Shown here: one piece after another, positions 1-11,700 of the stretch
How positions within the stretch are numbered: the stretch's first letter is position 1
How the letters are laid out: the number at the start of each line of letters is the position of its first letter
Made by a program: the position numbers and the translations under genes
NCBI RefSeq assembly: GCF_050948215.1
Contig: NC_135156.1
Location: 19,019,257 to 19,083,256 of the forward strand
Length of the DNA: 64,000 nucleotides
Direction: 5' to 3'
From: Halictus rubicundus
Lineage: Eukaryota > Arthropoda > Insecta > Hymenoptera > Halictidae
The notes under the pieces: generated by a model
Databases searched by the model: none
Seen by the model: the letters and a program-made list of their open reading frames with translations, nothing else
Told to the model about the DNA's origin: nothing

Positions 1-945
1 GCCGCGCCCGTGAACGGCTCCGTGAACTACACGGGCAACTGGCTGCGTTTTTCGATTGCTATGCGAAGCTGGGCTAGCGTGCGCACGCGGAATTTCATCT
101 TGAAACGGCCCGGCGAGTCGTTCTTTCAGGGCCGAATCCCTTGAACCGTACTCTCGGTGGAAGTAAAATCTGCACACGCGGATATGCAACGTTAAACCGC
201 TCTTACAATTCAACAAGTCTCGTGAACTGTACTCTTCCAACTAGTATAGCCCCAACAATCCAAACCTATGCTTACAACGAAGCAACATCGAGCAATTGTT
301 TGTCGTGAACAACGAATCAGACGACAAAAAGTTGTCTAATGCTGCTTTCGTGTAGGCATCGAAGCTCGCATCAAAGGGTTCCGAATAGCGACGTACACGC
401 TGCTGATCTTCATGCATTCGTGTGTATACACGATCTATTCTCCTGCCTAAAACAGTTAGTTTGTTGTTATTATCAATGATACGTATATATTTTCTACCGC
501 GGTATGGTACGAAAGATTGATAGGAACATTATTTTTCATTTCTCCTTATGATGTAAATGGGTTAACGACGTTACCACTGTATCTTCTAATCGAAGCTTGT
601 CTTGTTGGGAATTGGCATAAAGATCTGCAACGAGCAATCTCTCCTGAACATTAGACAGTTTGAACTCCTAAGTACATTTTACCAGAAGGTGAAGTAGAAG
701 GAATCAAACTTTTCTGTTCAGCATTTGCTTTTCTGAACCCTTTGCATATGTTCGACCCTGAAAGGGCTAACTATGGAGAGCCCTGTCCAGAGACCGTAAC
801 GAAAGCGTTTCGAGGCATTTCATTGGTAAGGTCAGAAGTAGTTCTATCTATAGACAAGTAGCATGGAAAGGTTGCATTGCGAGCTGGGGTGGTGTAATCG
901 CGCCGCTTTAAACCCGTTGCAAAAGCTTGGAACGCGTGGTCTTAC
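1..945. other. Non-coding flank of the calcium-binding protein gene
   Basis: No exon could be recognised here on either strand. The calcium-binding protein gene runs leftwards into this segment and still lacks its C-terminal exon, which in this family ends in a Leu-Phe-Gly-Pro-Leu type tail. I looked for that tail on the minus strand and did not find a convincing match, so the last exon probably lies beyond the window edge. The plus strand at 1-60 reads open, but resembles nothing I know. Confidence 0.4.
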
Positions 946-2775
946 GGTGAGCAGGTTCTGGTACGCTTCGTCCAGGATGTTTATGTTGTCCACAGGGATC
1001 CTGGTCACGCAGTTGTAACGGAACTCGTCGGCGGCGATCACTCCGTCGTCTAAGTGCACGCAATGCATTCAAATCGTCGCCCATTCAAGCTAGAAACACA
1101 CTGCTATCGCGCCACGTGAAATCATCTGCTATCGCGTTACATGCAGAGGAAATAATAATACGTATACAGGATGTCCCGATTAAACCGATCCCACCGAATA
1201 TCTCCGAAACTGCTTACGATATCGAAAAATGTTTCAAAACAAAAGTTGAATGGTACCGAGGAGGGCATAATCTGATCTCAGTAGTTTCTTTTAGGTGGAG
1301 ACGTACGAAGGTCAACTTTATTTCGGTATTTATACCGAAAAACCATTACTTTGGGAGATATTTTAACTTTATGCTACTAGCAGCATTTTGCAAAAAGTAA
1401 AATATCTCCCAAACGGAAATGAAAGATATATGGTTCCATTAAAGAAGAGTAAAGGTGACCTTCAGACGTCCCCCACGCCTCCACCTACATAAAAGTCATT
1501 GACATTAAATTATGTCCCCTCTCGATCAACTTTTGTTTAAAACATTCCACGGTGTTATAAATAATTTCAGAGCTATTCGAGGGGATCGATTTACATGGGA
1601 CACGCTGTACATATATGGCTTACACTCTAATAATGTCACGCGAAATTATTTCTTCTCAGTTGTCTTCGCCTGACGCGACAGTAGTGTGTTCCTGCCCCTA
1701 ACAACACAACGCTTGAACGGCGACAAATTCGCATATAGTGAAAAGAGGAGTGTCGAACCGATGACATTCAAGCATCGTGCTAATAAATAGATGACGATAT
1801 TTATTCGTTCAGTAGGAAGTTAAAGGGTGATCGTTCGCCGTACCGTTCAGATCCACCAGCTTGAAGTGGCTGTCGATGAACATCTTCATCGCCTGCGGGA
1901 AGTCTCTGTACTGTCGTCCCACGCAGCTTCTCTGCACCGCCTCCTTGAACTCCTCGATGGTCACTATACCGTCCTGAATTCGAGGTTTCAATGAAACGTG
2001 TACATGAACGCCTACGCCTGGCAAAATGTTGGGATGTTGCATAGGAAATGTCGGATTTTAAGCAGTGAAGTTAAGCAAGCGTAACTTTCCAAATAGATCG
2101 TATTTATTAAAGTAACCACCGTTGTCACCAACATGTTCTGTCAACGTATTACAAGTTCCTTGATCGCTGGTCGCGGTTGGCACAAAAGCCGCTATAGTGG
2201 CGTTACCGTTCAAACTGACGCTTTCCACGGAAGCCGCTATAGTGGCGTATAGTGCTCAAGCGGTTAAGCTTCATTTAAATGTGAAATTAGATAATTAAAT
2301 AAACACTGAAGATAAGACCTTAGAGATCAGCTCCATACCTTTAAAATGATATTACAAGAAACCTGTAGGCTACAATATTAATTCTTGATCAAAACTAAAA
2401 CCGGACATTTCGTATGCAACAACCTACCAGTACTTAATCGTTGAAACAAATAGTTGCGAACCATATCTTTTCAAGTAAATTTCAAGTATTTTCCGGGTCG
2501 AATATCCAAATAGATCCACAGAAGGACGTATAATTTATACGATCAAATACTTTTTTCAGGTGTGTCCAGCTAGCAAAAAGCCATTATCCTTGCTGAAACG
2601 ATCCTTACCTTGTTGAAGTCCGCGAGTTCAGCGATCTCATCCCACAAGGACAGCATGATGTGCAGGTTCTCCTGGTACCGATTGTAGCTGAACTCGCCCT
2701 TCCCCTCGATCAGGGTCATCTTGAGCGCCATGCACTCGAAGTCGTGCTTCTCCACCATGCCATTGTTGTCCGTGT
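946..2775 (-). CDS. Scp: Sarcoplasmic calcium-binding protein, partial (three internal exons)
   Basis: Three minus-strand exons at 2775-2609, 1973-1844 and 1049-946 join with consistent phases (1, 0, 1, then ending in phase 0) and good GT-AG sites. The product is an EF-hand protein of the invertebrate sarcoplasmic calcium-binding family, a cytosolic calcium and magnesium buffer of muscle and neurons. Loop 1 reads DTDNNGMVEKHD, with Asp rather than Glu at position 12. Loop 2 (DFNKDGIVTIEE) and loop 3 (DLNDDGVIAADE) are each interrupted by an intron. Between them lie family-typical stretches such as ALKMTLIEGKGEF and EIAELADFNK. The N-terminus, the fourth EF-hand region and the C-terminal tail are missing. 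A possible upstream exon is listed at 5369-5423. The family is secure. Which paralogue (Scp1- or Scp2-like) is not. Confidence 0.85.
1165..1609. mobile_element. Foldback (long inverted repeat) MITE in an Scp intron
   Basis: The element begins TACAGGATGTCCC and ends with the complement of TACAGCGTGTCCC. The two arms keep matching inward almost to the middle: near the ends about 33 of 44 positions agree. Shared words occur further in, such as AGGTGGAG near 1294 and 1485, and TTGGGAGATATTTTA near 1351 with its complement near 1400. The centre at 1371-1386 is itself nearly palindromic. A TA dinucleotide flanks both ends. It is therefore a roughly 441-bp hairpin-forming non-autonomous element, lying wholly between two Scp exons. 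An open frame at 1116-1400 is only its left arm. Confidence 0.8.
2187..2248. repeat. 45-bp spaced direct repeat
   Basis: The 17-base word AGCCGCTATAGTGGCGT occurs exactly at 2187-2203 and 2232-2248, in an Scp intron. It is nearly self-complementary around CTATAG. Just downstream, 2249-2265 contains the complement of a TTAACCGCTTG transposon-like end. Confidence 0.6.
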
Positions 2776-3054
2776 CTAAAACACGTCGGAGAGCGGCGTT
2801 CATCTCGACGGGAAATCGACATTGTTCCTCGGTATGTACCCCCGAAACGGGACGGGGCCGATTAATCGATCGATTCGCGCGAATTTATGCCCCAAGGAGA
2901 TTACTCGTCGTTCGAACAGGTCTGGACCGACTCCAAACGTTTCGTTTTCTGGCAGAAATCGCCGCTCGTCACCAAGTACACGACCCCTAAGCGTCAATCC
3001 GGTCCGAATGGTATTTTCAAACCGCTCAGAGTTATCGATTCCAACGCTGTCCCG

Positions 3055-3425
3055 TCAGCGAACTCGATCAGTGACAGAATCAACGACTCTGACACAATTT
3101 CCTCTTTTCCAAAGCCCAGAGCTACTTTCAATTTTCATTGAAATTCTACAGGAACTTTTTCGAAATCTCTTCGACCCCCATTCTCCTAAATAAATCTCTC
3201 AGGCTGCCTTTTCGAAAGCAGTGATGTATGCAACGCTTGAACAACGTCTCAATCATTGGCACAATTAACAACTTTGGCACAACATCCTCTCATTCACTAT
3301 CTAAACGCACTTCCAAGTGCCACATTCGTTTAAATTCTACCGGGATTTCTTCCAAGTTCCGATCAACTCCCCATTTTCTAACTGAATTTCTTAGGATAAG
3401 CTGCTTTTTCGGAAAGAGAGAAAAA
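3055..3425. repeat. Imperfect tandem duplication, period about 187 bp
   Basis: Two adjacent diverged copies align over most of their length. The segment at 3072-3103 matches 3256-3288, AAATTCTAC at 3141 recurs at 3330, and the GCTGCC/GCTTTTTCG segment near 3204 recurs near 3401. No function is recognised. Confidence 0.6.
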
Positions 3426-5368
3426 TGCAGGGGCTCGAGACTGTTACGATACGTCGATTTTACCCGCTTTAAGAAATAATTCTGCAGCCTGGGAGAATAA
3501 TTTATAGGGCGAAGACGAACGTACTGCGAATCTCGGTGATTATCTGCGAGGGCAGTTTAGCCACATTTCTCCTTTTATTTTTTCCTGGACAGTTGCGCGG
3601 CTCTAAAGTTAGCCTCGCCTCGTTATTTTCAAGCCGGAACGCGCATCATTCTCCGAAACGGACAGCTCTCGAATGTGTATATCGAGTAACAGTTGGAGAC
3701 TGAGCGAACGTTGCGCCGCCGAACAAACTCGTCGATTTCCCTGCAACGTTGCAGGTGAATCGGGACCGATGAAAAAGGCCGCGAATGTTCCATGAAAGAA
3801 ATTAGAGCCAAGCCGAATCTTGGCAGCGGCCGATTGCGGGCGTCCCGACGATGCCGCGGTTCGCTTCGAACGGTCAACCTAAATCCTAAACAAGCATGAC
3901 GGTCGCGAAGCCAAGAGGACCGATTTCCCGATCCCCGATCCCTGTTCCCCAGGTTTGTACCCCTATACTTCGCTTTTCTGTCTTTAGTTTGCACTGCAAC
4001 TCTGTTAGCACGCTTTTTAGTTTCTAGGAAAGGACGACTGGACCAAGGACTTCGATAGAAGGACACTCTTCTTGAAGTAGGACTCGCATTGTGCTGGGAA
4101 TCATCCGCAAGATAATCGAGCTAGGCGAGAAGAATGTTATCTGAAAAATCCTTGCAAGCGTAGCTTTTTTCACGCAGAGTCATATTAGCTTTGATGCTCT
4201 GCACAAACAGAATTTGATCTTCAAGTATCGATCGTTGTAGTCTGTTCTTTTAGTTACAATTAGACTGCGGATTTTCTGCACTTACGACAAGAACGAATAA
4301 AACTCGTTAAAATGATTAAAGGGAGAGATTCATTTTTATTTAACCGCAGTCTAGTTATAACTGTACTAACTGGAGCTGAGAAGGGAATAATGTTTCCTCG
4401 ACATTTTCCTTCTACAGGGTTTCTAGGATTGATGGAAGCAAGGCGGGTGTCTTTGCGGTACTCACGTGGTCAGCATAGCAGGATAATCCGTGCAACAGGG
4501 GACCATACTAATTGCAAGCACACGCTCGCGGGAAGCATATCGGAGGTGTCACACCGTGCGCTTTTCGGAGTTCTACTAACCGTAGAGAAACCTTACAATG
4601 AAATCGACCCGATTGTCCCAGCTGTAGGCCATCCTCCGAGGTATCTTTCAACGGATACCTTGCTCCCAATATTCCCGAATAATCTTCGCGAATCTTTTCC
4701 TTTCTTTTCTTTTTCTGATTGTTTTGTTTTCTTCTGGTTGATAACCCCGGAAAAATAGGATAAAGAGGACCTCAACGATTCAGTGGCTGAGCGCGACCGC
4801 CAGTTTCCCTCTGGAAGAGAAAAGATCCGTGGACCCGCTAGTAGGAGACCGCGCAGAGACGGAGAAAGTCGCTCGAGAGGATGGTGATTCTGCACTGAAC
4901 CCGACTCGAGTCTCCTCGAGGCGTCTGCTAAGTTTAGAGTACCCCGCCGAAAGGGAAGGACACGTTGCTCGCGGCTCAAGGGAAGGGGCTCCTCTCTCAG
5001 GTGTGTCACCGTGACACAGTCACCGAACCCGCCGCTGAAAGCGAATCGCTTTCGCCCGCTTTCATCGGTGGTCACTCTCTTTCGAGGACTCCTCGTCCGC
5101 CTTTCTTCCATTCATCCTTCGGTCGACACCTATTCGCGTAGTCGACGATAGGATCGACACAAGACAACGATAAGAATCCTTATGCCGAAGAAAAACAAAT
5201 ATTTCCACTCTAGACTATCTCAGGAAGCTGCATAGTATTATAGTATTCTTTTCTGTAGTCTACTTGTCAGTCTATATTTGTCCCTTGTGTGGGCAAAGAC
5301 ACTGTATAAATAATTTTAAAGCTCCGACATTTAACGCGTCCGCTAGCAACATTTGTTTCGCTGCTTAC

Positions 5369-5423
5369 CTTCCTCGTTGAAATATTTTATCACGTGTAAT
5401 GCCCCTCCTTTGTCGAAATAATT
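5369..5423 (-). CDS. Candidate upstream micro-exon of Scp
   Basis: On the minus strand a pyrimidine tract and CAG acceptor precede 55 bases that end in a strong GTAAGC donor. The exon is open in one frame (18 codons plus one base, ending ...HVIKYFNEE). Its final phase 1 base G exactly completes the split Asp codon at the start of the 2775-2609 exon. Its start is in phase 0, so a further upstream exon with the initiator Met would be needed. Against it, the residues just before the EF-hand loop do not show the usual helix hydrophobic pattern, with Glu-Glu where a hydrophobic residue is expected. Confidence 0.35.
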
Positions 5424-6835
5424 CTGCAAGAGGAAGTCATGAATATTGTGTTGCTTACTTAAAATGACAAAGATTGGGAACGCCATATATGCGTGTCGTT
5501 GGTGGCGAACGCGTCAAACAATGATCATTCGGAATGGTTGTGCGATGTTTCTAGGAGAAATATAGTAAATCGTATCCGTGTACAGCTGGTTGCGCATACA
5601 AGGGCGATAGAAAGTCAGATTCGCGCGCGTTGGTTCCACGCGAATAATTTTACGATTTCATAACAATCGGCGATCGAAGACCAAACTCAGTCGACTATGA
5701 ATATCTTTTTACCCGTTGCGGTCGCGTTTCACCTTCGTTGTCGTTCAGGCGAAAAGGTATTCGAGCTTCAGTCAAAGTCAAGGTACCGTAACAACCCGGT
5801 TGCGGTCTTATCTAGAATCTTTTCCTATCGTCGAGTCGCATCGATTCGATAGCGTTACATGAAATGTTCACGCTCTAAATTGTTATTCAACGAATCAGTA
5901 TTATAGCAGCTATTCGTATCTTAGTAAAAGAGATCTAGCAGCTATATCAGCGAAATTGTTTATTATCTCAGAGGTTGGATGGTTTTTGAATATCGTTTTT
6001 GTTCTCAGTGTAAAGTCCACTGTGCTCGTACCTTGTTCGAATTCGGACTCGCAGCTTTCAGGGACGGATCCTCGGTGTCCTTTGGTCCGCGAGTGTATTT
6101 CGGGGCGGGTAAGCGCTCCCATATTTTTCCTCGTGGTGGTACTTCATTCTAATTCTGATCCTTTCAGGAACCCGAGAACGTTAATTTCCCGGCCACGGGA
6201 AGAGAGATGCTAATGGCCTTTCGGGCCACTCGCGTTCACTTGGCCGAACGCCTGCCTGCCTGTTTCAGCCTCGATTGCCGAAGAAACGCAAAAGTAACGA
6301 AACCACGCCCACCAGCCGAATGCACGCGAATGCTATTCATCCGACCAGGAACGAGTCGTTCTTCGACGTCGGTTAATTAACCTGTGCTGTCGTCGCCCCG
6401 TCTTGACCAGCATCCGCCGCGACTCGCTCGCCTAATTATTTAGTCAACGACACGTCCTCGTGTCGCTAACGATATCAAAAGTATTATTAGAAAACGCTGC
6501 TACGAATCTGATTAAACGTAGGCGAGTACGTGTTAGCAGAACGTTAGCTAGAGCAGGCAGAAAAACGGACAGTGATTGACGCGCTAGCTACCGACGTCAT
6601 GCGGCATCTTTTTATTTCGCCCAGAGAAATCTGATACAATTTGCGTCATAACATGTCACGAACAATTGATTTAGTCCTTCGAGGAAGGAAGCATCCATCT
6701 CGTACAGTTGAAAACAAACTAGTGTAACTATTTTAGACTGATGGACAATCTATTTTAGAGTCGTTCAGAGTTCACAAAAGTTAAAGTTCAGTTACAATAG
6801 ACGTTACGTTGATCCTGTATAATTTTTTGAGTCAA

Positions 6836-7022
6836 CGCCAACTCCTTGCACTATAACATCGAGTCAGACTCGCGACAAGGATTTTGAGCAGAATCCAATA
6901 AATTGGATTCAACTGGAATAAAATCTTATTTTGTTTTCTTATTGTTTTTCTAGAAAATTAAGAACGATGCAAAGGTTCTATTCGCTGTAATTATAAAACA
7001 AATCGTAGTGCAAGCGGTTAAT
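6836..7022. mobile_element. Probable piggyBac-like MITE remnant
   Basis: The left part reads CTCCTTGCACTATAA and the right part, on the complement, reads TTAACCGCTTGCACTACGA. The ends share CTTGCACTA in opposite orientation about 185 bp apart, and a TTAA is present at the right end. The same terminal word starts at 9439 inside chitin deacetylase intron 2. Confidence 0.4.
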
Positions 7023-7771
7023 GATGTAAAGAGAATACGTAGACGCAAATTCAGCGGCGGGGTTGCAAAGCAGCCTGCAAGGGGTTGAAGCGTCGAAGGG
7101 GAATCGTAGCTCGCAGGGAACGATCAAGAAAACCAGAGTCGCGTCGACCATGACATTGATTCCGCGAATCGAGTATCCAAGGCTGTCCGTGCTGCTGCGA
7201 AATAGGTTCCACCAAAGAGCAGAGGACGAGATGTGCAACATCGACGACGATGCGTTATAAGTATATACCTGTGAATTGCGACGCGTTCTCATCTGGAAGC
7301 GATTTAACATCGGTCGACGTGCGTGGCGTTCGCAACGGCCTCGACCTTCTGAAATACCCGGCCGTAGTTTCTCGAATCGAACGCGTCCAAACGGAGACCG
7401 GTGGAAACGGCTAATTCTATTGTAAAATACCAATTTTACGCGATTGCATCAGCTGCGGGCGGTTTGGCTCGACGAAGACAGCGGCTCACGGTCGCCGCCT
7501 CGCGAGCACCGTTTTCCACGCGAAAACGAAAGACAAGACACCCAGGTGTGTGCCCTGCCCCCGCTGCCAGCGTCGCGCGCGTGTCACGCGGAAAACTTTC
7601 CTCGACGAAGCGGGACAGGTTACCGAACAACCGGGTGCGGAATGTTGCGTCGATAAAAATCCCTCCACTTCCGGTTACGTGTTACATATCGTAATTATCC
7701 TCGTCCCGAGAACGCGCCGGCCGGGCCGCGCGGCCCGCTGGCCCAGTTTCAGCGGCTCCTCGGGGCCTGAT

Positions 7772-7820
7772 CATCCGGTTGCCGGAAACCAGAGCCAACC
7801 CCTTCGCAGGCAACCGGATG
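7772..7820. repeat. Perfect 12-bp inverted repeat with 25-nt loop
   Basis: CATCCGGTTGCC at 7772-7783 is followed by its exact complement GGCAACCGGATG at 7809-7820. It lies in a CG-rich patch upstream of chitin deacetylase. It could be a hairpin, a MITE scar or chance. No gene function is supported. Confidence 0.6.
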
Positions 7821-8636
7821 CCCGTTCTGACGTTTCCTTCAAACCTTGTTTCTCCGATACTATCGCGGTCCTACACTATTTCTTTAGCTAGTCTAACAAC
7901 CGCACGACTAGCAACGATTAGGTCCATTTAAGTTTCTACTTAAGAATTTTCCTTCAAGACGCCTCTAACGCGTTCACCACCACCGTTGCAGACACGCGAC
8001 GTCCACAATCTCACAGTGTACTTAAAGACAGTCGAATTATACATCCCTGACTTACTTTTATTAAAAACATTTCAACAAAGAAGGTAAACAGTGAAATAAA
8101 TAATGGTAGCGAACGTGTTAAAGAGAGAGGTCACCTTGCGTTTGTAAAGACATAACAATCAAATAGTCTTTACAGTACAGGTGTTAACAGATATTTGTGC
8201 ACCTCTCTTTCTGATGTATCTTTCAAAATTCTTGCACATGGAAGTGCCCAGGCTTTTAAGAATGTTGATTTTTATGGATATTTTACACTGTTGACTACAA
8301 AGTTTAGCTTTCGATTGCTACGACAATTTCGTTGAATCGTTGCTAACTGGGCGTTGTGATTTCGGTCAGACAGAAACGATTGAAGGAGCGTCAACGTCCG
8401 CTTAATTACAGGCGCGCGTAAGGAATTAGAGAATCATGTCAGAGAAAGTAAAGGATGTAACTGATTTTTCCTGGAATGGTACGGACGCTTGATAGCAACG
8501 ATAAGAACGGGTGGTAAATTCTTGAGCTTTTCGAGTCGAAATGAAAATCGTCGGTGCGCCTCGATGCACATTTCCCCGATCGGCGGTCAGTGAAAATAAG
8601 CGGCACGGAAGATAGTCAGGCAAAGCGAATACTCAT

Positions 8637-8675
8637 CATATAAGGCTCGGTCCTGGAGAGGGAGGTGTCAGTTGG
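8637..8675 (+). promoter_or_regulatory. TATA plus initiator core promoter of chitin deacetylase
   Basis: A TATA-like ATATAAGG lies at about 8637-8645, and an arthropod initiator TCAGTT lies at 8668-8673. The spacing of about 32 bp from TATA to the initiator A is the classical distance. This predicts a transcription start near 8670 and a 5' leader of about 69 nt before the ATG at 8739. Confidence 0.65.
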
Positions 8676-8738
8676 AAAGTGCGAGCTCTCGTACGAGGAA
8701 CGAGAAGCGGACCGTTTCGCTCGGCCATTCGATCGAAC

Positions 8739-11700
8739 ATGGGACCGATGCTGCGCTCGCTGCTCCTCGCCGCGTTCGCCATTTCCGGTGAGTTTTCCGC
8801 GCATATTCGATCATTCGCAAATGTGCAAACATCCGAATTAACTCATCGTAAGTCGCGTCGATCGGCTTCCGCGAAGCCGGGGGTTAAACACTTTCGAGTG
8901 CAAGAAAGACGGTGCAGTGTTTTGGGCGCGCGCGGCGTCGAAGAACCGGAAGTCATCCACCGTGGAGAAGACGGTTCGCCGTTGCCTCGATAGCGTCGCG
9001 TGACGGTGACGTCGTTCTCGTTTCTTTCTTTCTTTTTTTTTGCCACCCGGAGAAAACGGGGCGAATAGATTTCTCTCGAGTGCGAAAGGGATCCTCGAGA
9101 AAGTTCTCGCTGCGAAGTCCGCGAGAGCCTGTCTTTCGAGTCGAACGATTTTTCGGCTCTGTTTGCGAACGCGCGAAGATACTTTTAATTAAACTTTTTC
9201 GCAGTGATACGCGAAGATCGATTTGACCGCTTTCTGTGTTTCAGCGGGCGCAGCTCGGGGCAAGGAGAAGACGGAAGGGACGCCTTGTATCGACGACCAA
9301 AAATTCTATCGGAACCCGAACGCCCCGGCCCGAGACGTTTGGTCGCCAGCCGAGTGCGCCAAGTATTATCTTTGCTTAGGTAATTGCCTCGCAATCACGC
9401 TCCACTTTCGTCGCGATCGGCTCCTCTGAACCTTCCTCTTAACCCCTTGCACTATGATCTTCTTCGTATCTTCGGCACATACCCTGTTATCGCACCAACT
9501 AAAATCTTTTTTTACAATTTGACTTTTAGTTCGACTCGTAATTCAATGCATAGATCGGTAAAAAGAATGGAGTCGTGGCGACGTCGATCCATGTTTATCG
9601 AAATATACTCTACGAAGGAATATATAATTCATGTAATTTTGATCATTTTTACTGGCAAAAAATGCAAAATCCCAATGCAGTTGGTTGAATACATAGTTTT
9701 TCTGAAAAAAATGTCTAAACGTGTCCGCAGACAACGAGGTGTTCGAGTTCAGGTGTTCGCAGGGGCTGCTCTTCGACGTCGCCAGGCAGATCTGCGATTT
9801 CAAGGCGAACGTGGACAACTGCGACGTCACTTCAGGTACAGGTTGATCCAAGCCGCGATCCGAGCTGAAGCAGCAGCTATGGTCTTGCTCGTTTACGTCG
9901 AATGGTGATTCGAAAATTCTGAAGCTTTGCAGACACCCAGCCACCCAGACCCCTTCTTCAGAATGGCGACTGCGAGGAGGGGCACTTCGCCTGCGGAGAT
10001 GGCACCTGTTTCCCGGATGCGTACTTCTGCGACGGAAGCGTCGATTGTCCTGACGGCTCCGACGAAGGCTGGTGTGGTAAGACGTCTGTTTATATTAGGT
10101 TGATGAAGCGTTCTTTTCTTTAAGTAAAATACAAAAGTAATTTTTGCCATTCAACATCCATAGACTTCCGGAACGACCCAAACGGAGCATCAACCTGCGA
10201 TCCGAAGAATTGTCACCTGCCGGATTGCTGGTGTTCCGAGGACGGTACACAGGTGCCAGGTAACCTGACGGCGTCGACGATTCCGCAGATGATAACCATC
10301 ACCTTCGACGACGCGGTCGACGCGAACAATTTCGGGCTGTACTCGAGTAAGCGACGCTTTACCATGTAGACGGTCGAATTTCTCTCGAGACATGGATCCA
10401 GACGGCTCACGTTCGGACCAGTCAATTTCTTTAATTATTTGAAATTCGACCGTCTCCTTTGCGACGCGCTCTCAGAGAAAGTTGATCCGTTATCTGATCG
10501 CCGGCGTTGCTCGCAGTGATATTTTCGGGGGACAGAAAAAATCCCAATGGATGTCCTGTCCGGGGCACTTTCTACATCAGCCATCAGTACACCGATTACA
10601 GGAAGGTGCAGTTCTTGTGGAACGTTGGACACGAGATCGCTGCGCACTCTGTCACGTGAGAATCCTTTTTTCGGTGTTGAAGGTAGTGTTCAGTAATCTG
10701 AATTAACCTGGCTATTATTGTTTTCGCTTGAGCCCTTTTCTCGCAGACTCCACAAAATTTTTCGTGGGATCTACCTTGGGTTTGAGCATCTGGTAATTAA
10801 CTGATTTCAATTGTACAGGCATCGGGGACCAGAAGATTGGTGGTCTAAGAATGCGACTATAGAGGACTGGTTCGACGAAATGGTGGGCGTGGCGAATATC
10901 ATTAACAAGTATGCTGCAGTTAGGCTGAAAGACATCAGAGGTATACAACCCCCGCCCTTTTTTCTACGTTTTGTATCATATTGTACACAGCAGAGTCGGT
11001 AAATTGGTTGATCTCATAGGAGATCGTCTCTTCTCGTATGCAGCAATTCTCAAATAGTGACATTGTGTGTGGCATATTTTATTAGTTTGCCATAGGCGGC
11101 TCAAATATGCTAGAGTACAGGAATGCTCCGATGTAAAGCGGGTTGCCGTTAATAGGCGGTGCATAGAAAGGAGCGATCTTCGCTGTCCAATAAAACCAGA
11201 GTTGAACATTCAAAAGGCGGACAGTTTTCACGATTGTACAAATGACGATGTTTACTTCCGTTTAGACAGTTGTTTGTGAATTTTCATAAACATATTTCTA
11301 CAGGTCTGAGAGCCCCGTTCCTACGCGTCGGTTGGAACCGGCAATTTCTAATGATGTCGGAGTTCGGCTTCCTCTACGACTCGTCGATGGTAGCTCCTTT
11401 CTCCGATCCACCGTTCTGGCCGTACACGCTGGACCACAGACCACCTCATGATTGCGTGGGTGTCGAGCAGCTCTGTCCAACCCGTGCATACCCGGGTCTC
11501 TGGGAGCTCCCATTAAATCAGCTTTTGGCAGGTGTAGGTAGCGATAAACAAACATTACCTAACAATCTTGTTTACAATATTCCGGAAAACTGTGAACCGC
11601 CAAACGTGGCGACGCAATAACAATACAATACAGATGATTGTTTTCTGCGGGGCACTAGGGATACAATTGCACAAGATTGGATACGTGTTCGGCGGAACTG

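Larger units (their letters stand above)
2776..8636. other. Long non-coding stretch between Scp exons and chitin deacetylase
   Basis: No convincing gene is present. This is probably the 5' part and upstream region of the minus-strand Scp gene, and it contains one candidate small exon (5369-5423). It also holds an imperfect tandem duplication (3055-3425), a MITE end pair (6836-7022), a short perfect inverted repeat (7772-7820) and a CG-rich patch around 7400-7850. Open frames such as 4312-4758 and 7550-7891 show no domain or splice support. Confidence 0.6.

Noticed and set aside
1..200. Possible last Scp exon or other exon at the left edge
   Set aside because: A GFGP-like reading near 115-135 on the minus strand lacks the family tail and splice context.
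1116..1400. 94-codon plus-strand ORF
   Set aside because: It is the left arm of the foldback element and has no homologous protein feature.
4312..5111. 148- and 172-codon overlapping ORFs on opposite strands
   Set aside because: No domain, no splice support and poor composition. They lie in sequence expected to be Scp intron or intergenic.
11531..11533. Donor choice three bases earlier (after 11531) for chitin deacetylase exon 8
   Set aside because: It ends in phase 1 and would break the frame with the acceptor at 11658. The donor after 11533 restores the conserved reading into NCTRLDTCSAELSG.
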